A stretch of 42,161 nt of DNA from Chara braunii (lineage: Eukaryota; Streptophyta; Charophyceae; Charales; Characeae), in the NCBI GenBank assembly GCA_003427395.1, contig BFEA01000355.1, positions 1,554,396 through 1,596,556 on the forward strand. Direction: 5' to 3'. The translations under genes were made by a program, and so were the position numbers. The notes under the pieces were generated by a model. The model was not told where the DNA came from and made no database searches. It was given only the letters and a program-made list of their open reading frames with translations. Positions 19,490-28,310 of the stretch are shown in pieces (the first letter of the stretch is position 1; each line of letters opens with the position of its first letter).

Positions 19490-20215
19490 GGTCGGTGAGT
19501 ATTGCTCCTTGCACTCAGAGGGGAGAAAATCTAAACTCGACCCAGAAGTTAGATTTCATGATGTACTCCCTTTTGTCATCACTTAACTGCGGGTTGGCTG
19601 GCGTCCACGCGGACACTTGCACTAGCTTGCTTCTGAATTGCAGCGTGTTATTTCTCAGTATGATATATTTGTCTGTTGGGTACAAGGCAAGCACAGTGAT
19701 ACAGTCGGCCTTTCAACCTCGATAAGGAAGTGGTCATGTTGCTCATGCACGAGTTGGCGGTCTGGTTTAATCCTTCCAAGCTTATCAGTAATCCATTTGA
19801 TCTTGTCATTGATCGGGATAGCCGTTTGTAGTGGCTGAAAGCAGAAGTGTAATGCTCTGTGTGAGTAGATCACATCTCTCGTCACCCTTGCTTGGGTGGG
19901 GAAGACTGAATAAGGATAGATGTAGCCTTCCTTGACCTGAAACTTCCTTTGCGACTCTACATACAACTGCTGAATAAGGTAACTTTTCAGTGGGGCCATG
20001 GCTGCTAATGTAGAGGACCTGTTGGCACCCGACTGTGCAGGGGCTGAGAGTGCTCTACTCAGTTCAGGTGATTGTCTGTTGTCATTAGGAGGCGGGACTC
20101 CGTTCTGCGCCCCCCGTCCCGATCCCGATAGCTCAACTTTGGCCTTCCATGTGGTGTCACTCTTCCCCTTTTCTGGTTCTATCGTTACTCCCTCTCCCCC
20201 CTGTACATATTTCAC
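19490..20215 (-). pseudogene. LINE-1 ORF1 N-terminal DUF4283-like domain
   Basis: Minus strand. WITDKLGRIKPDRQ, then HEQHDHFLIEVER (about 19830-19700), then in a shifted frame VQVSAWTPANPQ and NFWVEFRF (about 19625-19520). The order strand-FLIEVE, W-x-P-x-N-P, W-V-E-F is the shape of DUF4283, the RNA-binding N-terminal domain of many plant LINE ORF1 and gag-like proteins. One frameshift (near 19670) and a stop occur in the middle. Confidence 0.6.
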
Positions 20216-21524
20216 TTCTGGCCCGTCCAGCTTCTTTCTCGATGGGGGGGGGCTGTCAACTCCTTGGTTATTCCTAGGCGCACACTCCTCCCTTCATCTG
20301 CGGCACCCCGGCTGTCCCCCACCCCCTCAATGCATCCCATGTTGTTGTGTTTCAGAAGGGGGGTCTCCCCTTGTATGAGGTTGAGGTCGTCAGGGGGAGG
20401 GTGTCCTCACGGTTCCGACCGGGCTCCGACTTGATGGGGGGCCACAGTCCCATCATTGTCGGACACTATCGGAGAAGAATCATCTCCTGCCAAGTGAGAG
20501 CAATGTCTCGTTCCTGTCCCTCCATCTTTACTTGGTTGTGCCTATTTTTTTTTTGTCGTCGTCATGGCACGTTGTATGTTCGAGATCGATTGTCAATGAG
20601 CCGCAAGGGCACAATGACGGATATATGTGTTCCGGCCTGGGTCAATCCCCGGAGGGCAGGGACAGCCCAGGTGTATTTTTGTCGTCCACACAGGTCACAC
20701 CGTCATCAGCCATGTACCTCACACAAACAGTGTGCATATGACGGGGTGCATACACAGACACACATGGTTCGTGGTTATCGTGCCTATGATATGAAATGTT
20801 TGTGTGTTGCTGTACTTTGTATGTGCAGTCGTCTTCCACTCTATCGCAAGTCAGAGTTAAGCACAAAAGGGTCAGTGAGGCAGGGTCAGGGTGGAGGATA
20901 GGGCGTAAGAAGGGGGTGTCATTGAATTTCAGAGGAACAGGTATGAGGGGGGGTGTGGTAAGCGGTTACCAGGTGAACGATGGTAAGAGGTCACCAGGTG
21001 AGCGATGGCTTCTCTTCACACTGCTTGCGTTCAAATTTGGTTCACATTCCCCCACCACACTCGTCACTATGACTCTTCTTTCCTCTCCCGTTGTGAAGTG
21101 CATTTTCTCCCTGTGCGGTGCTCCATTGTCTTCAGTCACCCTTTTCCTCCCACCACCTCTCTGCTCCCACCGAATGCTTCCGCTTCTTTTCACTCCACCC
21201 TCTCATTGCCTGTCGTTGCAACAACTCTTCAGCATGGCAGTCGCCTAGGTCGAGTTGCACTTCGTTGTCCTCCCAGTTGCAAATTCCTTCAAAGATCGCG
21301 TCAGCGTAGGTGCATGCTGCAGACTCCATGTAGGATCTCCCACTCTGGCCCACACTTGGCCAGGGCTGCAGTTGCTCAAGACGTGAGGACAGTCAACCGA
21401 TGTGGCGACCGTAGCCACGTGTCTTGCGCGGGTCCTGGCGGGCGGGCCTTGTCGTCCGCGGGTCGCGAGGCGCTAGCGCGTGATCGGGACAGATGCATAT
21501 CGTATGAGTATGGGATCTCTTTCT
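20216..21524 (-). other. Putative LINE-1 5' region
   Basis: No domain recognised. Positions 20957-20981 and 20982-21006 are a 25-bp tandem duplication. The end part (21420-21480) is CpG-rich, which would suit a promoter but is not proof. Assignment to LINE-1 depends on the duplication at 21525. Confidence 0.35.
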
Positions 21525-21538
21525 TGTTCATGATATCC
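21525..21538. repeat. Candidate LINE-1 target-site duplication, right copy
   Basis: TGTTCATGATATCC, identical to 1162-1175; see the left copy for how far this can be trusted. Confidence 0.5.
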
Positions 21539-22281
21539 ATGATACATGTGCTCTACGGGAGATGATATAGACGTTCGTCAAAGTGGTGTCCTGGCTCTGC
21601 AGGTGGTGGGAACCAACAGTCTGTAGGGTCCCACTTGTGATGCGAGTAGGTGATGAGCTGCTTTGGTCTGTGTTGGATGTCAGGACTCCTTTGTCTGCAC
21701 TTCTCCACTGCCTTCCCTCTTGCTTCCCAGGTCTTTCCTTGCAGCTTTGTCTACGTAGCTTGGCTGCCTGGTTGGTGTTGCCTTGTGTGCTTCAATGTGC
21801 TGCTGCCTTGCTGCCCATCTGCATGCCTATGGTTGCGTGTTGTGCAGTTCGTCTGTTGTGTTCGCAATATACCTTGTGCTTCACTGTGTGGTTGCCAATG
21901 TGTCCATAATGTTTGCCCTAGCAAAGGGCAACGGACGGAATTAAACACCGTTGTACCGGTTGAATAGCCCCCGGAGCTCCCGTTGAATCCCGTTTCACTG
22001 AAAAACGGGGGTCTCCCGTTGAATCTGGAAAAACGGATTGGGGGCATTGGGCCTCGGACACATGGCCCTACGTGTCCAAACACAAAGGCCAGGAAACAAA
22101 AAAAATATTGACCCCCCCTTACGAGTCCCCAAACCTACCCGGAAGCCTTTAAACCACTACGAGCCCCAAATCCCCCTTCGACCACCCGCCCCATGCTGCC
22201 GCACGCCCCATCCTGCTGTCCCCAAACCTGCCCGGAAGTATGTGTGTTTTGTAAGTGTGTGTGTGTGTGCGCATGATTGTT

Positions 22282-22338
<57 letters not shown>

Positions 22339-22540
22339 ATGTGTGTTTGTGTTGTATGTCTGTGTTGGTGTATGCGTGTCTTTTATTCCTTTTTTTTAAT
22401 TGTTTCTATGTTTTTGATTTTTTTTTTGATACATAAAAGTTCAACAAAAAACAAAAATGTTGTTGTAAATCTTTGAAAGATCTACAACAGATATGGCCGC
22501 AGCCACAGAAACAACAAATAACAATCCCAGTGTGTCATGT
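21539..22540. other. Intergenic, low-complexity
   Basis: No gene recognised. A stretch at 21950-22030 repeats CCCGTTGAAT. The phrase CCCAAACCTRCCCGGAAG occurs twice (about 22128 and 22220). A TG microsatellite lies at 22256-22345. A hairpin with 13-base arms (one G-T pair) spans about 22460-22486. Confidence 0.6.
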
Positions 22541-22589
22541 CCCGGTTTCCAGCAGGTGTCGCTTCCCACCAATAGATGGAGCAGCGTTG

Positions 22590-22619
<30 letters not shown>
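22541..22619 (+). repeat. LINE 3'-terminal tail, copy 2
   Basis: CCCGGTTTCCAGCAGGTGTC, then CCCACCAATAGATGGAGC and 30 consecutive A (22590-22619). It matches the tails at 1176-1301 (minus) and 29961-30099 (plus), but lacks the middle part. It may be a 5'-truncated insertion or a SINE using the LINE tail. Confidence 0.65.
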
Positions 22620-22621
<2 letters not shown>

Positions 22622-24140
22622 TCTACAAGACTACAACCCTAAATTTTTTATTTTTTTTTTCGTTTTTTTTTTTCCCTAAAAAAATATCTCTGAAACTAGG
22701 CTACCAGAGTGGCCCGGGTCTACTTGCCCAGCCGGGCCAAAAAGATATAAAAAATTAAAAAATATACAATTTATTTCTAATTTAAATTTTTATTTTAAAT
22801 TTGGTAAAGAATTTGATGTGACCCTGAGGCAGAAGTTGTTCAGTTTATTTTTCTGCATAACATAGTTTGTTTTGGGATTTTTTGGATTTGTTTTTGTTCT
22901 TTTTTCTTTTGGCTGGGACCTTCCCTGGTCCTTGCACGGTCGGGCCGTCCAGGAAAATAGGGTGACCCGGGTGGCCCGGCTGGTAGCCGAGAAAAAAAAC
23001 CTAAATAAAAATATGGGGCTGTAGACCTCAAAAATATCTACAACCTCATATTTTTTATTTCGTTTTTTGGATTATTTTTAGGCCACGAAAAAAAATGTTT
23101 GCGGACCCCATTGTAACCCGTCTAACGGGCTTTTCAACGGGGATTCAACGTTGTTTCAACGGCGTTGAATTTTTCAACGCGGAACCCGCATTGAATCAAA
23201 TTTTGGACACACAGTGTCCATCCACTTGCCCTGCTCTCCTCTTTTCATGAGGCATGCTACCTGTTTGCCTTGTTTTTTTGGGAAGAGTTATAGAACCATA
23301 GCAGCCATTTCCTTCCAATGGGGCAAAAACTGGCCCAGGCCCCAAAATGACTTTTGCTATCATTTTTGCACAGTGCCCCGTAAAATACTTTCCCGTCATT
23401 TTTGCAAAGCGGGCGTTACCATCCCAGCCAGGGTGCGAAAATGACACGAAAACGTCAAAAAGTCATTTTGGGGCCTGCGACACTTTATACCCAAGGTGCC
23501 CCCTTCAGGGGGAAATGAATACAAAGGTTTCATGTCAGGGAGGTTTTATAACTTTTCCCTTGTTTTTTTGGCTGTGTTATAAGCGATGCCTTGTACCTCG
23601 CTGGTTTTATAACTTTTCACTTGTTTTTTTGGCTGTGTTGTCAGCGATGCCTTGTACCTCGATGCGCCATTGCTGTTCTGTTTGTTCATGACTGCACACA
23701 TAAAAATGGGGATTCTGCAGATTGTTGAGGGTTCAACCTCCTGATGAGTCCATGCAAGTCCGATGAACGAAACCAGAGGTGCGCAACAGCTGCCCACACC
23801 CACACCCACACCCACCTATACCTACCCGATCCACAAGCGAATGGGTCAGGTACGGGTCGGTCTAAACTGGCCTGGGTGGGTCATGGACGAATGCAATGAA
23901 GTCGCCCTGGGTGGGTCATGAACGTAGGCAACGAAGCCGGCCTGACTGGGTGAGACTTAGGCTTGGGTCCCCCCCCTGAGTGGGTGAGACTTAGGATTGA
24001 TTCGCCAAACAGGTGGGTTGCGAGCGACCAGGGTGTCGGACAGATTAGGCCTTGGCCTGGGTCACCCGACCAGCGGGCCCCGCCCGCCCTCTGCAGAAAA
24101 AAAAAATTGACACCTCTCCGGTTCCCCAAAGAAAAACAAT
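22620..24140. other. Intergenic repeats, no gene
   Basis: Contains two imperfect copies of a CTACAACC...TTTTTTATTT motif (22625 and 23035) and a pair of GC-rich segments in opposite orientation (22705-22735 and 22955-22990). GTTGAAT/ATTCAAC words cluster at 23120-23200. A 59-bp tandem duplication (about 23541-23600 and 23602-23660), a CACACC run near 23800 and repeats of GGGTGGGTCATG (23870-23925) complete it. Confidence 0.55.
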
Positions 24141-24147
24141 GTGCTGC

Positions 24148-24412
24148 TGGCAGCCAGCCTGCCTGCCCTTCCAAAGTTTTGGTCTAGCAGAGTCCCCCCA
24201 CAGTGCACCTCCTTAACCAGGCGGAACTTCAAAGGCCGTGAGGGTTCCAACTTCCAACCTCCCTTCGTGAAAACAAAATCAATTTAAATCATCTGAATCT
24301 GACCACAACAGCAAGCAGATTCGTTCGGGAGCCTCAGGGTGGATTACTAACGCATCCCATTTTGGACTTGGCCAAACCAAAATTTTGGAGGGGCGGGCAG
24401 GCTGGCTTCCAG
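24148..24412. repeat. Inverted repeat with about 40-bp arms
   Basis: Arm 1, about 24148-24188 (GGCAGCCAGCCTGCCTGCCC...), and arm 2, about 24371-24412 (...CGGGCAGGCTGGCTTCC), are imperfect reverse complements. The spacer of about 180 bp has no recognised content. It could be a small foldback element next to the dispersed repeat that starts at its right end. Confidence 0.6.
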
Positions 24413-24850
24413 TGTGATGCCCAACCTCACGCCCAGTGCGACTTCCTGATCGGAGATGGGACCGGGCCCGGAAGTTGCCAAAATAGGGGGTGTGACAAGG
24501 ATTTTAGGAAAGTGGGGTGGAGTCCCAGCTCCGAGCTAGGATCTCCTGTGTCAAGGTTCGGAGGACAGAAATGCAAGGGGTTCGTACGAAAATGAGCTTT
24601 CTCAGCTTGCGGCTTTCATGGCCGGGTATTCACGATGGCCAGTTTTGGCGCCTAGGACGGGTCCATATGCGGTGTACTTGATGAATACAGTGGATATCTT
24701 GTTGCTCAACACACGGCGCCCATGGGACTCGTATACCTCAGAGTCTGACGTGGACGGTCTCAATCGAGGGCGGTGTTCTAGATGCTTAGCCTCAGCACAG
24801 TCCCTCCAGACAAAGCCCGACATCCGGTAAGGGTAGTTGTATTACATTAA
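24413..24850 (+). repeat. Dispersed repeat, copy 1
   Basis: From GTGTGATGCCCAACCTCACG onward this matches the reverse complement of about 41275-40840 in order: CGACTTCCTG, GGAAAGTGGGGTGGAGTCCC, GTGTCAAGGTTC, GGACAGAAATGCAAG. Matches weaken toward its right end (TGTATTACATTAATCG against TGTAATACTGCTGAC). No coding signature. It might be a solo terminal repeat or a non-autonomous element. Confidence 0.6.
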
Positions 24851-25021
24851 TCGAAGAGGAACACCAAATTCCATGATACGAATTCATAGTAATGCTGCCA
24901 GTCCTTTCCATACAGAAGTGCACCTGTACTACGGCCCTGACGGTTTGCCCTCGCCACTGTTATCATCGTCTTCACTGCCCACCCCCTTCTCACTGTTGGT
25001 GGTGATGTTCTTAACAATTGC

Positions 25022-25036
25022 TGTCGTCGTCGTCGT

Positions 25037-25072
<36 letters not shown>

Positions 25073-25080
25073 CGCTGCTC
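25022..25080. repeat. GTC/GTT microsatellite
   Basis: (GTC)n followed by (GTT)n. Open frames across it read homopolymers of Val, Leu, Asn or Thr and are not evidence for a gene. Confidence 0.9.
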
Positions 25081-25176
25081 TTGACGTTGTCATCTTCGCC
25101 GCTGCCAACTCCGTCACTGCCGTTGGTGTTGCCTCTGTTGTTGGTGATGGTGTCGCTGCCATGTTTGTGGTTGATC

Positions 25177-25923
25177 CTATCGCTGTTGTTTAACGTTGTT
25201 GTTATTACGATCGTTGTCACCGCTGCTGTCGCAGTTATCACCCCTCCTGCCCACACCGGTGTAGTCGCAGATGATGTCGACCACGATGCCGCAAATTGAA
25301 TCGCTTTTGCGCTTGTCACCACCGCCACTGTAGTCTCTTCCGCCGAAGTGCGCAGTGATGTGTTGGTCACTGAAGTTATGACTGTTGACTTCATCACTGG
25401 CTGATACCCCATAGCAATCTCTCAGCCCGTCAGCGGGATGGCCAAGAGGTAGCCCCCCATCTACCACTGTGTCATCCTTCTCCGACCAATACTCCATACG
25501 ATAACGCAGGTCCCGCCCATACAAAAATAAAGCTCGGCAGACTTCCATCTTTGTGTCCACCCGTCTCCAGTCGACATATGCATTCAACCAGGGAACCGGC
25601 CCCTCCTCCAGTTCCCACAAAATATCCAGCATATCTTGAACGCCGGCTTCCACCGCTCAACCAGTGTCATCGGCCGCCATCAACCTTCGACACCTTCTGC
25701 ATCTGACACCACAAACCCCCCACCACCGCTGCTGAGATCCCCTCTCCATAGCAATCAGCCAGTCATCGGCCCCTTGTTGTAGGTCCGTGATATGACTCTC
25801 CTGAGAGCTGCGCCACTTATTTACACAAAAAAAACAATCCTCCACTCCTCTGGTGCTTCCCCTGCCCACGTGTCGCAGCACACACACAGCACCAATCCAT
25901 GAGTGTCGCGTGGCTATCAACAA
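25177..25923 (-). other. Possible coding remnant, unrecognised
   Basis: On the minus strand, 25653-25177 reads 158 codons of ordinary composition at its start (DMLDILWELEEGPVPW, VDTKMEVCRALFLYGRDL), turning Asp/Asn-rich into the microsatellite. A second frame at 25923-25657 precedes it (HITDLQQGADDWLIAMERG). Amphipathic sections suggest a decayed gene or exon, but I cannot assign a family. Confidence 0.25.
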
Positions 25924-26240
25924 GTCTCGTCACCCTCCGAGGCACACGCACAGGCCCAGCAGCCCGGGAGCCCAACCTCCCGGGTGCTAGTCTCGCCCGG
26001 ACGACCTCGCTGGTCGGCCGACAGCAGGGCGCTAGCACTAGCACAGCTCCGCTCCCAGCGGTCCGGTTGCCGATATGGTGGTGTGAATGCAAATTGGTAA
26101 CCCCATGTGCAACAACAGTGTCTGGGCCGGTGTAGGCAGATGCGGGCGGGTCTGGACACGATGGGTCTGGGTGAAGCTTTATTTTTGGATGTCGTGAGCA
26201 AAACTTTGAAAAAAAAGACGGGTGGGTTGGATCAAGGTGA

Positions 26241-26320
26241 GGTTCCCTGCGGGTGCTGCTCCCCACCAATAGATTGGAGCTGTACTTCCCAAAAAAAGAC
26301 AAAACGTGAGACGAAAAAAA
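26241..26320 (+). repeat. LINE 3'-terminal tail, copy 3 (diverged)
   Basis: GGTTCCCTGCGGGTGCTGCT, then CCCCACCAATAGATTGGAGC and A-rich DNA. It shares its core with the other three tails. The upstream 400 bp (25900-26200) is GC-rich, with an 8-base palindrome CCCGGGAG/CTCCCGGG at 25963-25984. Confidence 0.5.
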
Positions 26321-26572
26321 ATGTTTTGCCCGAGGACGGGTGAGGCTAAGAGACAGGAGGGCGGGCAAATTGCAGGTGAAGGTAGAAACCAACAATGCTC
26401 ACCTCTTCAACGCTCAGTTCTTTTTTTTCAATCTATCATGGACAGTTTTTTCTGTTTCTTTTTCCGCTCTTGAGATTTATTCTTTTTTTCTTTTTTTTTC
26501 TTTACAAAACAACACTGCATTTTTCTCTCAAATTCTTTTTGCCTTTTTTTTATTTTTTTAAATACACTGCTC

Positions 26573-26984
26573 TATGGAGGAGACCCCTGCAAGCATAGGG
26601 ATTGCCCCCCCGCCCCAACTGCGATAGTCAGAGATGGGGAGGGGACGCCGGTGGGGGTCCGGCTAACGGAAAGACCGAGCATTTTGCCAGTAGCTGCGCC
26701 TCCCTTTCTCATCATCCCCCACCCCTCATCGAGTAGCAGCAGAGTCACCCCTCATCGAGTAGCAGCAGAGGATATGGCCAACACACTCCCACACACCACA
26801 CACAGCAACTCATGCTCGTACTCATTCCCATGTTGGTCATAGACCCCATAATACCTATCAGGGGTATCCAGGGAACTATCACAGTCCGTTGGCACTAAGT
26901 GAGCTGCAGGCGGGTCACGAGGCTTGAACCCACAACCTCCTGAATGCCACTTGCTTTCCTAACCAACTTAGCTGGGCCGCTGAA
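26573..26984 (-). mobile_element. tRNA-derived SINE, copy 1
   Basis: Minus strand: head with A box (CCCAGCTAAGTTGGTTAGG, 26976-26958) and B box (GTGGGTTCAAGCC, 26933-26921), then about 350 bp of body ending in TGCTTGCAGGGGTC. The two boxes form the internal RNA polymerase III promoter. The acceptor 3' strand is missing, so it is not a tRNA gene. A 27-bp duplication (CCCCTCATCGAGTAGCAGCA) lies in the body. T-rich DNA (26987-27006) adjoins the head. Confidence 0.75.
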
Positions 26985-27081
26985 TGTTTTTTTTTTTTTT
27001 TTTTTTCTATATTCTTCTCTCAACTTCTGTTTTTGCCTTTCACTACCTACTCCTAAGGCTATCTAGAGGGGACCCCTGCAA

Positions 27082-27446
27082 GGAGGTTGTGGGTTCAAGC
27101 CCCATGACCGCCTGCGGCGCACTTCGTGCCAACGAACTGGGATAGTCCTCTGGATACTCCTGATCGGTATTAGCATAATCTATCACCAACATGGGTGTGA
27201 GTGCGAGCGCGAGTGGGTTGTGTGTGGTGTGTGGGAGAGTGTTGGCGCCATAGCTACTGCTGCTACTCGATGAGGAGTGGGGGACGATGGGGAGGCGCAG
27301 CTACTGGCAGGTCTCGGTCTTTGTGTTAGCCAGACCCCCACTGGCAGCCCCAACCCTATACCCTAAACATTAGGGGCAAGGGGCAACATGAAACCTCTCC
27401 TTCACAGTGAGAGGAAACTATGCTTGCAGGGGTCCCCGCTGGATGT
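27082..27446 (+). mobile_element. tRNA-derived SINE, copy 2, 5'-truncated and inverted
   Basis: Plus strand: begins GGAGGTTGTGGGTTCAAGCC (B box), has no A box, and carries the same body in the same order (GTGCCAACGAACTGGGATAG, CTACTGCTGCTACTCGATGA, GGCGCAGCTACTGGCA), ending TGCTTGCAGGGGTC. It faces copy 1 across about 100 bp, so the two make an inverted repeat with arms near 350 bp. Directly before it stands GGGGACCCCTGCAAG, the reverse of a SINE tail, showing a rearranged junction. Confidence 0.7.
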
Positions 27447-27632
27447 TTATTTGTACTTGTGCTTCTTTTGTTCTTTGTTTTTTTTTAATTACATAACACT
27501 TCTGGGTTGAACCCACAACCTCCTGAATGCCACTTGCTTGCCTAACCAACTGAGCTAGGCCGCTGGATGTTTTTTGGTACTCGTGCTTCTATTGTTCTTT
27601 GTTTTTTTTCAAGTACATAACACTTCTGGGGG
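27440..27632 (-). mobile_element. tRNA-derived SINE head, copy 3, in a tandem duplication
   Basis: The minus-strand head (A box CTAGCTCAGTTGG at about 27557-27545, B box GGGTTCAACCC at 27513-27503) lies between two copies of a T-rich unit (27440-27508 and 27552-27628, period about 112 bp). Only the head is present; a body is not. Confidence 0.65.
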
Positions 27633-28310
27633 GCACCAGTTCGGTTGCTTTTCGCCGACAAGCAAATCGGATAGAAAATAATTCAAAAATCACCAGCGAG
27701 ATAGAATAGTGTCCGAATGCGCAGCCGGTCCACTGGAGGATCTGGGGACTGCCCAAAACACGTCGTCCAGCCAAACAAGAGGATGGGTGGGAGGCCGAAA
27801 TTCGGGGGCTAGTCGTGCTACTTGCTCTAATCCTAGGGGTTCCCATGGGAGGTTAGGTGTGCAGATTAATCTTTTAAGCCACTGCAGGGCCAGGGCAGTT
27901 GCCTGGGTGTCTGGATCCAGAGTCACCAAGCCACCGTGGGACTTGGGTTGAACAAACGCCTCCCACGCGTCCCTGCTCATCACGTTCTGTGTTTTGTGGT
28001 TCCCTCGCCACAGGAAGCCCACGCAGATCTTAAAAAAGACAACTTTTGAGCTCTCCTGGTCCACGACTGGCGGCGGCTCCCCCTCCTGGACAGACCAGAG
28101 CCGAGTAGGTGGGAGGAGGTGCTCCGCCAACCTCTGTTTGGAAACCGTTGGATAACAGACCGTCAGGGGAGAGTCCTCACAAAATCCAGAAGTCTGTGGA
28201 ACTCTTGGGTCAGGCACGGTGTCCATAAAGTCTAACATTTGGGACAGCACACACAATGATTGGATATCAGAAGCCAAACTCCGAAGTATACTGCCACACT
28301 GCCACCGGAT
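27633..28310 (-). pseudogene. LINE-2, inverted upstream coding part
   Basis: Minus strand (28277-27690): post-RT region of a LINE ORF2. FFKICVGFLWRGNHK is followed by AWEAFVQPKSHGGLVTLDPD (the conserved W...GGLG..DP block), TQATALALQWLKRL and HPLVWLDDVFWAV. LINE-1 has the same blocks at 12.4 kb and 3.45 kb. The segment ends at the SINE tandem on the left and meets the plus-strand part at about 28310. It lies upstream of the plus-strand part in the protein but is inverted. Confidence 0.7.

Larger units (their letters stand above)
1176..21524 (-). mobile_element. LINE-1: long non-LTR retrotransposon, nested and degraded
   Basis: This is a minus-strand LINE with parts in the expected order: ORF1 (about 20215 to 15300), AP-type endonuclease (15147-14092), reverse transcriptase (13890-12400), then after a nested block the C-terminal zf-RVT-like segment (3582-1905) and an A-rich 3' end at 1176. 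Stops and frameshifts occur throughout, so it is dead. The two halves belong together because the break falls at the same point of the protein: residues after LDPE on one side and a conserved HPLxW segment on the other, about 40 residues apart. A second LINE in the window (LINE-2) shows about 45 residues between the same points. The 5' boundary near 21524 rests only on the candidate duplication. Confidence 0.6.

Noticed and set aside
23727-23780. Calling a functional hammerhead ribozyme
   Set aside because: Stem III lacks pairing and stem II has a mismatch; kept only as a low-confidence finding.
27503-27563. A tRNA gene on the minus strand
   Set aside because: A and B boxes are good but the 3' acceptor strand is absent and the D and anticodon stems pair poorly; it is a SINE head.
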